Assembly (NCBI RefSeq): GCF_042660705.1
Contig: NZ_JBHSUQ010000002.1
Source of the DNA: Undibacterium_A arcticum
GTDB lineage: Bacteria > Pseudomonadota > Gammaproteobacteria > Burkholderiales > Burkholderiaceae_D
Strand: one strand, 5' to 3'
DNA length: 64,000 nt
The position numbers were made by a program, and so were the translations under genes. The number at the start of each line of letters is the position of its first letter. The first letter of the stretch is position 1. Positions 19,476 to 28,678 of this stretch are shown here, piece by piece. The notes beneath the pieces were generated by a model, which searched no databases, was not told where the DNA came from, and worked only from the letters and a program-made list of their open reading frames with translations.

Positions 19476-19975
19476 ACCGGTTCTGTCGCGTCAATTGTGA
19501 AAATATAGAATATGAACGAGCGTGTGTCAGGGTAGCTGGACTGCCTCGGCCCGGATGCATTTGCTGCGATTGAGCGGCTGCCCGACGGGGCTATAGACAT
19601 GATCGCCGCGCCGGATTTTTCTCCGCTCAACGCACAGGTGGTCGCGTTGGGTGCTTTGCGCAGCGTCCAAAGCTGCTCGGTATAGTTGCACCGGGCAGGT
19701 TCGCGCCAGGACAGGAGTAATTTTCGTTCAGAAGGCTTTTCCAGAAATTGAATGATAATCATGATAGGGGCGTATAGGGTGTTCGGAATGCCGCAAAACT
19801 CCAGTCTCAGATATGCAGTGTCCGTTTGCGTTTTGCAAGAGCGAGGGTCTGGTTTCACACTTCCAGGCTATTTTTCGCGTCAGGATGACGGATTTGGCCT
19901 GCATTGCAAATGCTTCCACGGGCTGCAATTGGGAATTGTCTATGTTAATCTATTGGCTTTTTCTGCCAAGGTCAT
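19476..19975. other. Region without a recognised gene
   Basis: A plus-strand stretch near 19535-19680 reads LPDGAIDMIAAPDFSP, which faintly recalls DNA-methylase motif IV surroundings, but nothing else of such an enzyme is present. I do not call a gene. Confidence 0.3.
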
Positions 19976-20190
19976 TTTACGAAAAAGCGTGACCTGATTG
20001 CAGAATTCGCGAAGCGCACAAAATTGCCCGCTGCCGCCGGTAACGATGCCGTGAGCACGCTCATTGCCATCATCACCGAACGCCTGAAAAAAGGCGATCA
20101 CAGGTCTCGGGACATTCTCCGTCATCAAGCGCGCCGCGTGCAAGGCGCAAACGGCAACCGGGGCAGCCATCAAGATTGCAGCATCTAAAT
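19976..20190 (+). pseudogene. HU-type DNA-binding protein pseudogene
   Basis: One frame reads KRDLIAEFAKRTKLPAAAGN and STLIAIITERLKKGD, the next reads TGLGTFSVIKRAACKAQTAT and GAAIKIAAS. Joined by one base they form an HU monomer, with the GFGTF turn changed to GLGTF and the DNA-binding arm altered (RAACKAQTAT for RAARKGRNP). There is no start codon in frame. It lies 175 bases before the IHF-alpha-like gene in the same direction. Confidence 0.75.
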
Positions 20191-20364
20191 CGCCGAGGTG
20201 TTCCGCTGGTGTGACGCAGTAAGCTATGCATGGATCACGCCTAGTCTCCGCTGGTGTTGACCATGATGTGTTGGCGCCGATCCAATTTTCGATTCAGGCG
20301 CCGGAATTTCATTGACGCCGGGTCGGCCGGAGGAATTTCACCGCCAAGGTTGGGAGCAAGAACG

Positions 20365-20765
20365 ATGAATGACGTGAATTCAGCAGAATTGCACTCTGTT
20401 TTGAGCGCGGACCTCAACCGCGTCGTGCTTGAGGTGCAAGCGCGATCAAAGCTGAGAAAGAACTCCCCGCTTTGACCAGGGCGGAACTGGCTGAGCTGCT
20501 GTTCGAGCAAGTTGGCTTGAACAAGCGCGAAGCCATGGATATGGTCGAAACCTTTTTCGATGAAATTCGCAATGCCCTGGAACGGGGCGAGGCGGTCAAG
20601 CTTTCCGGCTTCGGCAATTTTCAATTGCGTGACAAACCGCCACGACCAGGCCGCAATCCGAAGACCGGCGAAGCAATCCCGATTGCCGCGCGCCGTGTCG
20701 TAACTTTCCACGCGAGCCAAAAACTCAAGGGTCTTGCTGCCAGTCCAGAATTGATAGTCATCTAG
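20365..20765 (+). pseudogene. IHF alpha-like protein with frameshifted N-terminus
   Basis: From a TTG at 20472 the frame gives TRAELAELLFEQVGLNKREA, MDMVETFFDEIRNALERGEA, VKLSGFGNFQLRDKPPRPGR, NPKTGEAIPIAARRVVTFHA, a nearly perfect IHF alpha core including the DNA-intercalating arm PGRNPKTGE. The family in Burkholderiales has a longer start; here ATG 20365 (MNDVNSAELHSVLSADLNRV) is one base out of frame with the core, the break lying near 20445-20465. The C-terminal KGLAASPELIVI is also untypical. It is probably a second copy besides a chromosomal ihfA elsewhere. A functional protein from the TTG cannot be excluded. Confidence 0.8.
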
Positions 20766-21325
20766 CATTCTCCCCTTGGCTAGAGCCAAGAGATAAAGTT
20801 AAGGTACGAACCCACTCTTATCAAACGAGAACAGCATGTTATTTTGCGGCATAAACATCCATTTGTTCCGCGTCGCGTTAAATTAGGCTCGCCACACCAC
20901 CCTATTCAAGGGTAAATAATGGAGCGCGTCCCAGCCTATTTTCGGTAGGGCACGAGCGCCATCTATCGCGGAACGATGAGCGGTGAACTACCCCAGATTT
21001 GCCGCCGGTGCTCGTCAATGCAAGTTTTCGCGTTCTCTCAAAAAATCACGTGTATTCGATGTTCTGCGGCCGCCGGTTGGCATCGTCGCTGGGGCGGCCG
21101 ACCCGCAAACGCTCCTGCATGCCCGATGATACGCGGGGGTACGCCTTGAACGGGCGACCTCGCCTTCGATCGGGTGAATTCGCTCATGCCGGCAAACTGA
21201 TGGCGCGCAAGCGAAAAACGACTTTACGACTCTTTGCTTCAGATTTAAGCGCCAACTTGCTCCGAAAATTGCGTATCGTTAAAATCAAGGAAATGCGCCG
21301 CTTCGGTTGGGTATTTCACTGCCTG
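20766..21325. other. Region without a recognised gene
   Basis: The plus-strand frame at 20999-21559 overlaps the AsmA fragment in antisense and has no family signature. A short frame near 20976 has two CxxC pairs but nothing else. Confidence 0.35.
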
Positions 21326-21827
21326 TCACTGCGCCCCCAGTTGCGGTCTTGCCATTCTGCGCGCGGTTTTACCTGGTATAGGCGCTTTGGGCTTCTGTTT
21401 GGCCTCGGCCAGCAAGCGGGCGCAATCCGTATGCTGGTCAGGGCTGCCGACATTCACCAAGGGCACCAATGCTGCTACAGGTGCCAGGGCACCGAGCGCA
21501 ATCGCGCCACCAGCCTTCAACGCCAGCGCACCCTTCTCCACCCCTACATCAGGATTTAAAACTGCCAGCAACATACAACGGCGATCTGAAGGAAATTATG
21601 CGCAGACCCTTGCTCTTCGGTATGATATTTAGCGCCAGCAATTCTTTGGTCAGATCAATATGACCCCCGATATTGATGATTGCATCCTCGGTATCCAGCA
21701 CGAAAGTGCGGGTCTGCATGATGCCATTGACGATAGCAAAGTCACCTACGAGGCAATTCAGTTTTACCTGATTGTCGCCAAAAAGTTTTTCAGAAACGCG
21801 CGACAGCTTCCGATGGCGCGGCGCCAA
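21326..21827 (-). pseudogene. AsmA-like protein C-terminal fragment, frameshifted
   Basis: Minus frame 1 reads LFGDNQVKLNCLVGDFAIVN, TRTFVLDTEDAIINIGGHID and RIISFRSPLYVAGSF. The next frame continues NPDVGVEKGALALKAGGAIA and LVNVGSPDQHTDCARLLAEA. This is the conserved C-terminus of AsmA-type proteins (large inner-membrane-anchored periplasmic proteins affecting outer-membrane assembly). The gene is cut on its 5-prime side just before the IS element at 21849 and carries a frameshift near 21560. Confidence 0.8.
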
Positions 21828-21848
21828 AGGTGCGCGCTAGTGCCGGGT

Positions 21849-23343
21849 GTCAGAAATTGTTCAGGAGAGCACGATGACCGCTGCTGATGGCGAGCATCTC
21901 GAACGAGATATCAGCAGCCGCAGAATTTCGACGTAAAAAAAGCCGGAGCTTTCTCATAATGAGGCGCAGGTTGTGGCCGGCACCGCATAGCACGGCGTGC
22001 ATTGCATCGCCGAGCGCGCCCTTGAGCCAGTTCCTGCCCAGTTTGCCATCGGCCTTCATGTGCCCAATCGTCGGTTCGATCGCGCTTCGCCGCTTGATCA
22101 TCGTCTTCAGTCCGCGCGTGACGCCACGTTTCTGCCCGGATTTCCAGACCTGCACGCCGTCAATTTCGACGCCACGGTAGCCTTTGTCAACGAAGGCCAT
22201 TTCAGGTTTGACATCAGAGAGAATCTCCGCTTGTTCCAGCGCCTCGTACAGCGTGTGCCCGTCGTAAGGATTGCCAGGCATCGAGCGCGCGCCAACGACC
22301 AGGCCTTCTTTGAGCGTCGTCACGATCGACACCTTCACGCCGAATTCGTATGGCGTTCTGGCCTTGCCCTTGCTGATGCACTCGACCTCCGGTGCATGCA
22401 GCGCATACAGTTTGTTCTTGTCCTTCGGTTTCTGCGCCAGAATTCGCTTTGTGCGACTGAGCAGCTCTTTCAGTTTGGCGCGCGCATGTTCAGGCACCTT
22501 GTCGATCTGCCGCTCAACGTCCCGATGCACTCGGCCCACGCGCGTGCGCAAGGTGCGCAGCACACTCTTCATCCGCTTGAGCTGGCGCGCTTGTGCATAG
22601 CGCCCGATCTGCATCGCCAGCCGCGGCGCCTCGCGGTTGTAGTTTTGCCGCAGTGTCAGGCCGCATTCCTGGGCCGCCTTGACCAGATGTTCGCGCGAGC
22701 GTTCCAACAACCTCGAATCGGTCGGATGCGCGATCGCCTTTTCCATCACGGTGGTGTCCACGATGACTTTCTTCGCGCTCGCGTCCTTGATCACCGCAGC
22801 CCGCTTGGCCGCCTTGATGGTCTGGGCCAGCAGTTCTTCCATCCAGGCTTTGCCAAGGCGCTTGCGCCAGCGTGTCAGGCTCGACGGGTCGATCGGCGGT
22901 TCCTTCTGCAGATACGTCTCGCCCGTAAACACTTGCCAGTATGGGTTCTCGACCCAACCCCACACCACCTCTTCATCGGACAAATCGTAGGCATGCTTCA
23001 GGTAAAGCAGGCCGGCGATAAGGCGCGGACGCGTTGCGGGGCGCCCGCGCTTGGATCGGAACGCATCGGATGCCGCCTGATCAATCGCATTCCAGTCGAT
23101 CAGCATGGCCAGTTTGAGCAATGGGTGACGCTGATTCAGATGCTCCATCAACGGATAGCCAAACCGTTGTCTGGACTTCGGAATTTCAGGCTTTGGACCC
23201 ACAAAAAAAACCTCGTCGAAATTTGCAAGGAAATGAATAGAAATATTTCATATTGCTGCAAATTTAGCAAGGGTTTTTTTACCCTTCAAACCCGCACCAG
23301 CACTGGCTTTCAGGCACACTCGAAGGTCGTCGTGCAGTTCTGA
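21849..23343 (-). mobile_element. IS5-family type insertion sequence
   Basis: It contains one intact DDE transposase. The left end TCAGAAATTG and the right end read inward TCAGAACTGC form a short imperfect inverted repeat, giving about 1.49 kb, but the exact ends and any target duplication are not certain. It truncates the AsmA gene. Confidence 0.6.
21850..23202 (-). CDS. IS5-family transposase, intact
   Basis: A 450-residue protein from a GTG at 23202. It begins with SRQRFGYPLMEHLNQRHPLL, has the N-terminal RPRLIAGLLYLKHAYDLSDE block, then VIVDTTVMEKAIAHPTDSRL with the first catalytic Asp, a long Arg/Lys helical part, MPGNPYDGHTLYEALEQAE, then FVDKGYRG with the second Asp, and IKRRSAIEPTIGHMKADGKL with the Glu region. 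The stop lies within the terminal repeat. The frame is unbroken over 1353 bases, so this element may be active and recent compared with its decayed surroundings. Confidence 0.95.
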   Translation of the reverse strand: MGPKPEIPKSRQRFGYPLMEHLNQRHPLLKLAMLIDWNAIDQAASDAFRSKRGRPATRPRLIAGLLYLKHAYDLSDEEVVWGWVENPYWQVFTGETYLQKEPPIDPSSLTRWRKRLGKAWMEELLAQTIKAAKRAAVIKDASAKKVIVDTTVMEKAIAHPTDSRLLERSREHLVKAAQECGLTLRQNYNREAPRLAMQIGRYAQARQLKRMKSVLRTLRTRVGRVHRDVERQIDKVPEHARAKLKELLSRTKRILAQKPKDKNKLYALHAPEVECISKGKARTPYEFGVKVSIVTTLKEGLVVGARSMPGNPYDGHTLYEALEQAEILSDVKPEMAFVDKGYRGVEIDGVQVWKSGQKRGVTRGLKTMIKRRSAIEPTIGHMKADGKLGRNWLKGALGDAMHAVLCGAGHNLRLIMRKLRLFLRRNSAAADISFEMLAISSGHRALLNNF

Positions 23344-23484
23344 GCGAAGAATGAGAACGCATCGCGCGGCGGCAAAGCAAAGTCGGGCAATTAGCATCGA
23401 GGCAGCCCAGGGGATCTTGACCACGATGGGGGGGGAAATACGCTCAGGGAAATCAGGATAGGTCAGGAGAGTCGCAGATACTAA

Positions 23485-24436
23485 TTATCTGCCGTCATGC
23501 TGTTTCGCTTCCTTGAACCGGCACGACGTCTGTGGTTTGATGAATAAGACAATGACCGCCGGATGGCTGGCGCGGACACGTCGCTCCAACTCGACAACGC
23601 GGGCCTCGATGTCGGGCGACCGGAGTTCATCTGCAAATTCCACACTGAGCGCCACCAGAATTTGGTGTGGCGCCAGATGCACCGTGAGGGCCTCATTCGC
23701 GTGTACCACGCCTTCAATTTCTTCCGCGATTTTTAAGATCGAGTCAAGCGTGCTCTGGTGCGCGCGTTCGCCAATGAGCAGACCTTTGGTTTCTCGCGCT
23801 AACACCAATGCAGTCATCGCGAGCACCAGGCCGATCAGAATCGAGGCGGTCCCGTCGAGCACAGGAAGATTCAAGTTTACCGAGAAATAGATGCCGACGA
23901 ACGCGATCAAAAGTCCGATCAGGGCCGCGCTATCCTCCAACAGCACGATGAACGAAGGCGGGTCCTTGCTGTGCCGGATCGCCTTGAAGAGGTCGGAATA
24001 ACGCTTTTCGCCTTTGAACTTGCGTATTGTGAACCACCATGAAGTGCCTTCGAATAGCGCCGAGAGGCCGAGCACGATATAACCGACGCGAACGTTTTGA
24101 ATCGGCTCAGGATCCAAGATATGTGTAACGCCTTGGTAGATGGATACTCCCGCCCCCTAGCATAAAGATCAGGAGCGCGACCACGAAGCTCCAGAAATAA
24201 ATTTCCCTGCCATATCCGAGGGGATGATCGCGATCAGGACGGGTCGCTCCGCGATGCATACCATACAGAAGCAGTAGTTCGTTTCCGCTATCGACAGCAG
24301 AATGAATGCCTTCACTGAGCATGGCAGAACTGCCGGTCCAGGCTGCCGCAACGAACTTGGTAAGTGCTACCAGTAAGTTGCCGGCGAGCGCAAGGTAGAG
24401 GATCGTTCGGGAGGACTTGTCTGGATGAAGGGGCAT
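23485..24436 (-). pseudogene. Cation diffusion facilitator (CDF) transporter, frameshifted
   Basis: ATG 24436 gives MPLHPDKSSRTILYLALAGN and membrane helices with SEGIHSAVDSGNELLLLYG, the HxxxD metal-site motif of CDF helix II, then HPLGYGREIYFWSFVVALLI. The frame ends after LGGG. One base away the protein continues SIYQGVTHILDPEPI and further helices (AALIGLLIAFVGIYFSVNLN, ILIGLVLAMTALVLA) and the cytoplasmic tail to 23485. The missing base lies in the C5/G5 run at 24153-24157. Restored length is about 315 residues. CDF proteins export Zn, Co or related divalent cations by proton antiport. Confidence 0.85.
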
Positions 24437-25014
24437 TATGCATCCATGGAAGTGCCGGCCCTGGCATAGCCGACAGGGTTCAATACAGGTGGTAATAAAA
24501 CCCGACTAATACGGGTGGCAATAAAACACGACCATGGCATCACTCCTCACCGTCACCGCCCGCCCTGTTTCCCGACGGCATTCTTCCCTTGCAGATTTGC
24601 GCCGCCGTCGCCGCACGTGCTCCTGAACGCGACTTATTCCTTCAGTGGCGACTGCGCCAATAGTATCACTCGCCTTTTTAGGCGGCCTGGCCGCAAACAC
24701 GGGCGGAGCAAAACCCTTTCTGGCATGAGGCGCGTGACATTCTGGCGTGCATTGGCAATGGGCGTGACGTCGAGCGTCGATGCCGTGTTTGATGCGGCAA
24801 TATAAGCAATCTCATTTCGGGAGTCTTGTCAACGGACAGGGGAATCGGCTTCGGTACGCCGGTGGCCGTGGAAAGTGACAGCACTTTTCGGATCGCGTCC
24901 CTAAGGGCAGAATCTACATTCTTGCCGTACTAATTCAAGGTGCAGGTCGCCTAAGCGCGATGCCCATCGTTTTTCTTGATAGTCCACTCCGTTGCGCCCT
25001 CTCACGCTCGCACG
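24437..25014. other. Region without a recognised gene
   Basis: Minus-strand frames between 24640 and 24930 look protein-like in two overlapping phases (SALRDAIRKVLSLSTATGVP, then IAYIAASNTASTLDVTPIAN), suggesting one more frameshifted remnant, but I cannot name it. Confidence 0.3.
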
Positions 25015-25317
25015 TCACTTCACCGCTCTGCGCTTCGCTGCCTTCGCGTCGACAGCATCCCTGAAGCCTGCGCCTGGCACGAACTTCGGGACTTTTCGGG
25101 CCGGAATCTTGATTTTCGTGCCCTTACTTGGGTTGAATCCTGCACGCGCGGCGCGGCTAACCTGCCTGAAAGTTCCGAAGCCAACGATAGCAACCGTATC
25201 GCCTTTCTTGACGGTCGCAACAATGGTCTCAGTGATAGTCGCAATGATGCGCGCGGCCTCAGCTTTCGACAGCTCATGTTTGGTTGCAATCTTTTCAGCG
25301 AGTTCTAAACGATTCAT
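25015..25317 (-). CDS. HU-family DNA-binding protein, copy A
   Basis: The start is ATG 25315-25317 (MNRLELAEKIATKHELSKAE), set by AAGG seven bases upstream. HU core: ARIIATITETIVATVKKGDT, VAIVGFGTFRQVSRAARAGF, NPSKGTKIKIPARKVPKFVP, with the GFGTF turn and a DNA-binding arm, then a basic Ala/Lys-rich tail ending AAKRRAVK. The extended basic tail is longer than in classical HU. It binds DNA as a dimer in the nucleoid. A near-identical copy is at 57573-57875. Confidence 0.9.
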   Translation of the reverse strand: MNRLELAEKIATKHELSKAEAARIIATITETIVATVKKGDTVAIVGFGTFRQVSRAARAGFNPSKGTKIKIPARKVPKFVPGAGFRDAVDAKAAKRRAVK

Positions 25318-25456
25318 GTAAGACCTTAAAGGAAAGCGTCGCCCGAGGCCACGGAAATGGCTGGATGCATGAAATGCAATGCCAGAGCCAGCATTTGGGT
25401 TCATCCGCTTTTCAAAGACCGCAGTCTACCCGAATGCCTTGATGACTACACTTAAT

Positions 25457-25571
25457 GCGACAGAACTATCGATCGTTGCCAGCACCGCTTGTAGTTCTTA
25501 GACAGCGATTGCGACAGAACTATCGATCGTTGCCAGCACCGCTTGTAGTTCTTAGACAGCGATTGCGACAG
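25457..25571. repeat. 54-bp tandem repeat, two copies plus a partial third
   Basis: The unit starting GCGACAGAACTATCGATCGT occurs at 25457-25510 and 25511-25564 without visible difference, and its first seven bases recur at 25565. It lies 140 bp upstream of HU copy A. The unit is a multiple of three and contains ATCGAT. Confidence 0.9.
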
Positions 25572-25623
25572 GCTCACGACCGACCAAGACCGGGCGGATC
25601 ATCCGATTACAATCCAATGAAGC

Positions 25624-25926
25624 CTATTTGTGCGCCGGATTTTTAGTATGAGGCTTTTTACCAAGATCCTTCCAGTTCGTTTCCGCAATTTCGACCCCGA
25701 AGTGCTTTGCTGCTGTCTTAATATTTTCGAACGCGACATCTCGTTCTGCGTCAGATAGGTCATCTACCTGATCGAACCGCGCCAGCGCGTTCTTGACATG
25801 TGAGGCATCGGTCATAGGCTGTTTGCGCTGCTTCGGAAATGCAAATGCGCTCTCAGGTAAATGGTCCCGGTCCTTGCTGCTTAACTCGCCATGTTGTGCA
25901 TGCGGCTTCCATGTTGTCTGGGTCAT
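25624..25926 (-). CDS. DUF6582-type small protein
   Basis: A 100-residue protein. After an N-terminal Thr/Gln/His-rich leader come LPESAFAFPKQRKQPMTDAS, HVKNALARFDQVDDLSDAER and AAKHFGVEIAETNW, a pattern seen in DUF6582 proteins of unknown function. It is soluble and basic at the end. An AGGAG site precedes the ATG. Confidence 0.7.
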   Translation of the reverse strand: MTQTTWKPHAQHGELSSKDRDHLPESAFAFPKQRKQPMTDASHVKNALARFDQVDDLSDAERDVAFENIKTAAKHFGVEIAETNWKDLGKKPHTKNPAHK

Positions 25927-26108
25927 GTCACCTCTCCTGGTTTAGGGTCAGTTCAGTTCATGTCAGTGTCTGTCGCATCAAATTTTTTTGACCTTTACGA
26001 CATACGATATGTGGGATAGTTAGCGTCCATTGACACTATCTATTTTAGTCAATTTTTGAGTCTTTTAATTAATGCGACACCCATTTTTGGCCGCACTGTA
26101 CCTGCGGA

Positions 26109-26621
26109 TTACCTGCGCGCTTTACTTTCTGCGTCGAGGGACAGAAATTTAGCCCCAATTACAAACCACTCTTCGTTTGATATGACCCGTTTCGCTAGTG
26201 GCCACAACTCCTCTTCTTCTTTGGTTAATCGCTGAAGCACGTTATTGCAATAGAGTTCGATGGACGAATACAATGCTTTTACTTCAATCACGCCTTGATT
26301 GAACCCTTGCTGGACCCATTCCCTGACTGATCCGAGAATACGCAGCCCGATGGCACTTAACGATTCCAGCTCGGCCAGCAAAGAATCGGCTTCTTTTGTT
26401 GCTTTCTGGATCGCGGGAATCACGTAAACCTCGACTTTACGTCGATGACAAGATACATCCAGTTGGGCAAGCTGGCTGACGACCGATTCAAGAATCACCC
26501 GGTCAAGGCGCCGCTTGTCCGCGCAGCTATCCTGAAATAATTGTCGGGCGGTTGATAAGAGGTTGTGCACCCTCTTTTGCTCCGCTGAAAGACTGAGCAG
26601 AGCGTAAGTCGTTGTTAGCAT
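26109..26621 (-). CDS. Hemerythrin-like helical protein
   Basis: A 170-residue all-helical protein. The C-terminal YCNNVLQRLTKEEEELWPLA resembles the HLxxEEexLfPlA helix of HHE hemerythrin-like domains, but the His is replaced by Gln or Arg here. HRRKVEVYVIPAIQKA could supply another ligand helix. The incomplete His set makes iron binding doubtful. GGAGACA precedes the start. It stands alone in an AT-richer stretch. Confidence 0.55.
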   Translation of the reverse strand: MLTTTYALLSLSAEQKRVHNLLSTARQLFQDSCADKRRLDRVILESVVSQLAQLDVSCHRRKVEVYVIPAIQKATKEADSLLAELESLSAIGLRILGSVREWVQQGFNQGVIEVKALYSSIELYCNNVLQRLTKEEEELWPLAKRVISNEEWFVIGAKFLSLDAESKARR

Positions 26622-26894
26622 TTGTCTCCTTCATGCACGTCACCCCTATATTGGGGAGTTCATAGAATCAGATGGAATCAGAACAACCGTGGGGGACACG
26701 GTTGAGACGAGGGCGGAAGTATAAGAAGGAAAAATTCAGAGCACAAGACACTTCGGCGCGCAATTAGCTGCGGCTGCATGAAATGCCACACAAACGATTC
26801 CTTTGTGGAAACATTTATGCTGAGACCATCCATCCTTCCCAATCACGCAAAAACGGCAATCGGGCCGCCGGCTCGTGGCAGCCCGATATCACAT

Positions 26895-28055
26895 TCAACT
26901 CGCCGACTTCGACTGCGTCGAAAAAAAGCGCATCATTTCTTGAGAAGCGTCAGGTCCCTTGCCATCGGTATAACTGCCGCGGCTGCTACCGCCGAACCAG
27001 GCGTGACCCGCACCATGCACCAGCCACTGCTCGGCCACCACCTTGCCGTCGGCATCTTCGTGCACCGTTTGCGTATAAGGGTGGCCGGCCCCGGCTTGCC
27101 CTTTCTTTATCTGCGCCGCAGCATGCTGCGGCATGGATTGCGTCATGATGTGATCACCGTTGCGCGGATGGACAATCTTGTCGCGGTCGCCGTGGAACAC
27201 GATGATCGGTATCGCTTTCAGGCGCGCGTTTGCGGCCGGTGCGCCGGCGCCTTTCATAGCTGCCAAGGCCGACGGCAAGTCATTCGCCGCTGCATATGGC
27301 AAGCCGGAGTGGATGCCGACCGCGGCGTAAAGCTCGGGATAGCTGGTGCCCATGATAACAGCCATCGCACCGCCTGCCGACAGGCCGGCGATGTAGATCT
27401 GCGTCGCATCCACGTGATGCGTCTTGATGATCTCCTGTGTCATCCCTGCGATGATGGATGGCTCGCCTTGGCCGCGCTGCTGATCGACAGCGTTGAACCA
27501 GTTCCAGCACTTCGATCCGTTGGCCGACTGTGCCTGCGCCGGATACAGGACCAGGCAGGGCTTTTCCTCGGCGATCGCATTCAACCGGGTGCCGGCGGCG
27601 AAGTCATCCGGATTCTGCGTGCAGCCGTGCAGCATGACCACCAGCGGCAGCGACTGACCGTGATAGGCGGTCGGGACGTATAGCTTGTAAGCGCGGGTGC
27701 CGGCATGATTGGTGAAGGAGCCGGCCAGAAATGTTCCCGGAGCGAGCGCACTGCCATCCTCTTGCACATCGAATTGCGGCGCGAAGGCCGGCATCTCGAA
27801 GCGCGCTCCATCCATCGGCGCGTGAATGCCGAGCCTGGCCAGCAAGTCCGGCACAAACCCGCTGGCCGCGCCTGTATTGTCGCCTTTCGCGTCCGGCGCC
27901 GGATTGATGTCGCGCATAGCGCGCGGCGCGGAAGCGTTGCCGGCCCGCGCGCCTGCCGGCATCAGCTCCCGCAGCGTCTGCTGAATTTTTTCGGTCGCGG
28001 CGCCGACGCCGTTTTTTTGCAGCAGGGAAGCCGCTTCGCGCATTACCGCGAACAT
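26895..28055 (-). CDS. PHB depolymerase family esterase
   Basis: A 386-residue alpha/beta hydrolase. KLYVPTAYHGQSLPLVVMLH and HGCTQNPDDFAAGT form the oxyanion region. IYIAGLSAGGAMAVIMG holds the nucleophile Ser, FHGDRDKIVHP the acid and HGAGHAWFGG the His. The first 120 residues are a helical, Ala-rich extension without a signal peptide, so a cytoplasmic enzyme is likely. Such enzymes hydrolyse polyhydroxybutyrate or other esters. It lies 38 bases after the CopG-type gene on the same strand and is probably co-transcribed from the promoter at 28557-28584. Confidence 0.9.
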   Translation of the reverse strand: MFAVMREAASLLQKNGVGAATEKIQQTLRELMPAGARAGNASAPRAMRDINPAPDAKGDNTGAASGFVPDLLARLGIHAPMDGARFEMPAFAPQFDVQEDGSALAPGTFLAGSFTNHAGTRAYKLYVPTAYHGQSLPLVVMLHGCTQNPDDFAAGTRLNAIAEEKPCLVLYPAQAQSANGSKCWNWFNAVDQQRGQGEPSIIAGMTQEIIKTHHVDATQIYIAGLSAGGAMAVIMGTSYPELYAAVGIHSGLPYAAANDLPSALAAMKGAGAPAANARLKAIPIIVFHGDRDKIVHPRNGDHIMTQSMPQHAAAQIKKGQAGAGHPYTQTVHEDADGKVVAEQWLVHGAGHAWFGGSSRGSYTDGKGPDASQEMMRFFSTQSKSAS

Positions 28056-28092
28056 TTTTCATTCATCTTCATTGGGTATTCCTTTTTCGCAG

Positions 28093-28506
28093 TTAGCGGA
28101 TGCGCCCTGCGAGGGCGCTTTTGACGGCGGGACTGGCATGCAAGGCGCCAAGAACAACCAGCGATTCGATCGTCGCGAGAGCCAGTTCCGGTGACACGTC
28201 GGCGCCGATGCTGGCCAGGCCCAAAACCTGGATCTGCAGTTTCTGCCCCGCCCTCTGCACCGCTTCCAGATCGGCGCGCGAATAATGCTGCAGTCCGAGC
28301 ACCAGGCTCTTGCGGGCGATTGTCTGGCGGACCACTTCGGAATGCGTGGTCAGCTGGTTTCGGATCGCTGTGCGAATCAGATCGGTTCGGTTGGAGTAAA
28401 AACCTTCCTGCACGAGCAGGTCGATTTGTCCGAGATCGACGAGTCCCAGATTGATCGTGATTTTCTCGGTTTCGCTTACTTTCGGACGAATTTCATGCAC
28501 ACTCAT
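28093..28506 (-). CDS. CopG-family ribbon-helix-helix regulator of the esterase operon
   Basis: The start is put at ATG 28504-28506 (MSVHEIRPKVSETEKITINL) because AAAGG lies seven bases upstream; the ATG at 28521 sits inside the operator. The N-terminus (ITINLGLVDLGQIDLLVQEG, FYSNRTDLIRTAIRNQL) is a ribbon-helix-helix DNA-binding domain, followed by a helical region with GADVSPELALATIESLVVLG. It precedes the esterase gene in the same direction. The inverted repeat between promoter and start suggests it represses its own operon. Confidence 0.9.
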   Translation of the reverse strand: MSVHEIRPKVSETEKITINLGLVDLGQIDLLVQEGFYSNRTDLIRTAIRNQLTTHSEVVRQTIARKSLVLGLQHYSRADLEAVQRAGQKLQIQVLGLASIGADVSPELALATIESLVVLGALHASPAVKSALAGRIR

Positions 28507-28517
28507 ATTGGCCTTTA

Positions 28518-28555
28518 CCATCCATCAGACATCCAATTGACATCTGTATGGATGG
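28518..28555. promoter_or_regulatory. Inverted-repeat operator before the copG-esterase operon
   Basis: CCATCCATCAGA (28518-28529) faces TCTGTATGGATGG (28543-28555), an almost perfect inverted repeat with one extra base in one arm. It covers the expected transcription start, just downstream of the -10 box, an ideal place for repression by a ribbon-helix-helix dimer pair. Confidence 0.65.
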
Positions 28556-28556
28556 T

Positions 28557-28584
28557 ATTATAAGACGGAAACGGCGATTGTCAA
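28557..28584 (-). promoter_or_regulatory. Sigma-70 promoter of the copG-esterase operon
   Basis: On the minus strand TTGACA (28584-28579) and TATAAT (28562-28557) are separated by 16 bases, both boxes exact to consensus. It points toward the CopG gene whose start lies 51 bases downstream of the -10 box. Confidence 0.8.
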
Positions 28585-28678
28585 GGCGAAATGCTGCCAC
28601 AGACGCACCACCTTCATGGATCATGCCGAGCTGCATCTTGAACCTCGTTGCTTAATGGACCATGCAACGGTACCCGCT

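Noticed and set aside
19535..19680. LPDGAIDMIAAPDFSP considered as a DNA methylase motif
   Set aside because: The DPPY-type motif is not intact and no other methylase region is present.
20976..21150. Short plus frame with two CxxC pairs, considered as a zinc ribbon
   Set aside because: No ribosome site, the rest is not protein-like, and Cys spacing alone is weak evidence.
21997..23343. 448-codon open frame on the plus strand
   Set aside because: Fully antisense to the intact IS5-type transposase; Arg/His-rich shadow with no ribosome site.
25457..25571. Possible CRISPR array
   Set aside because: Only two full units, directly adjacent with no spacers.
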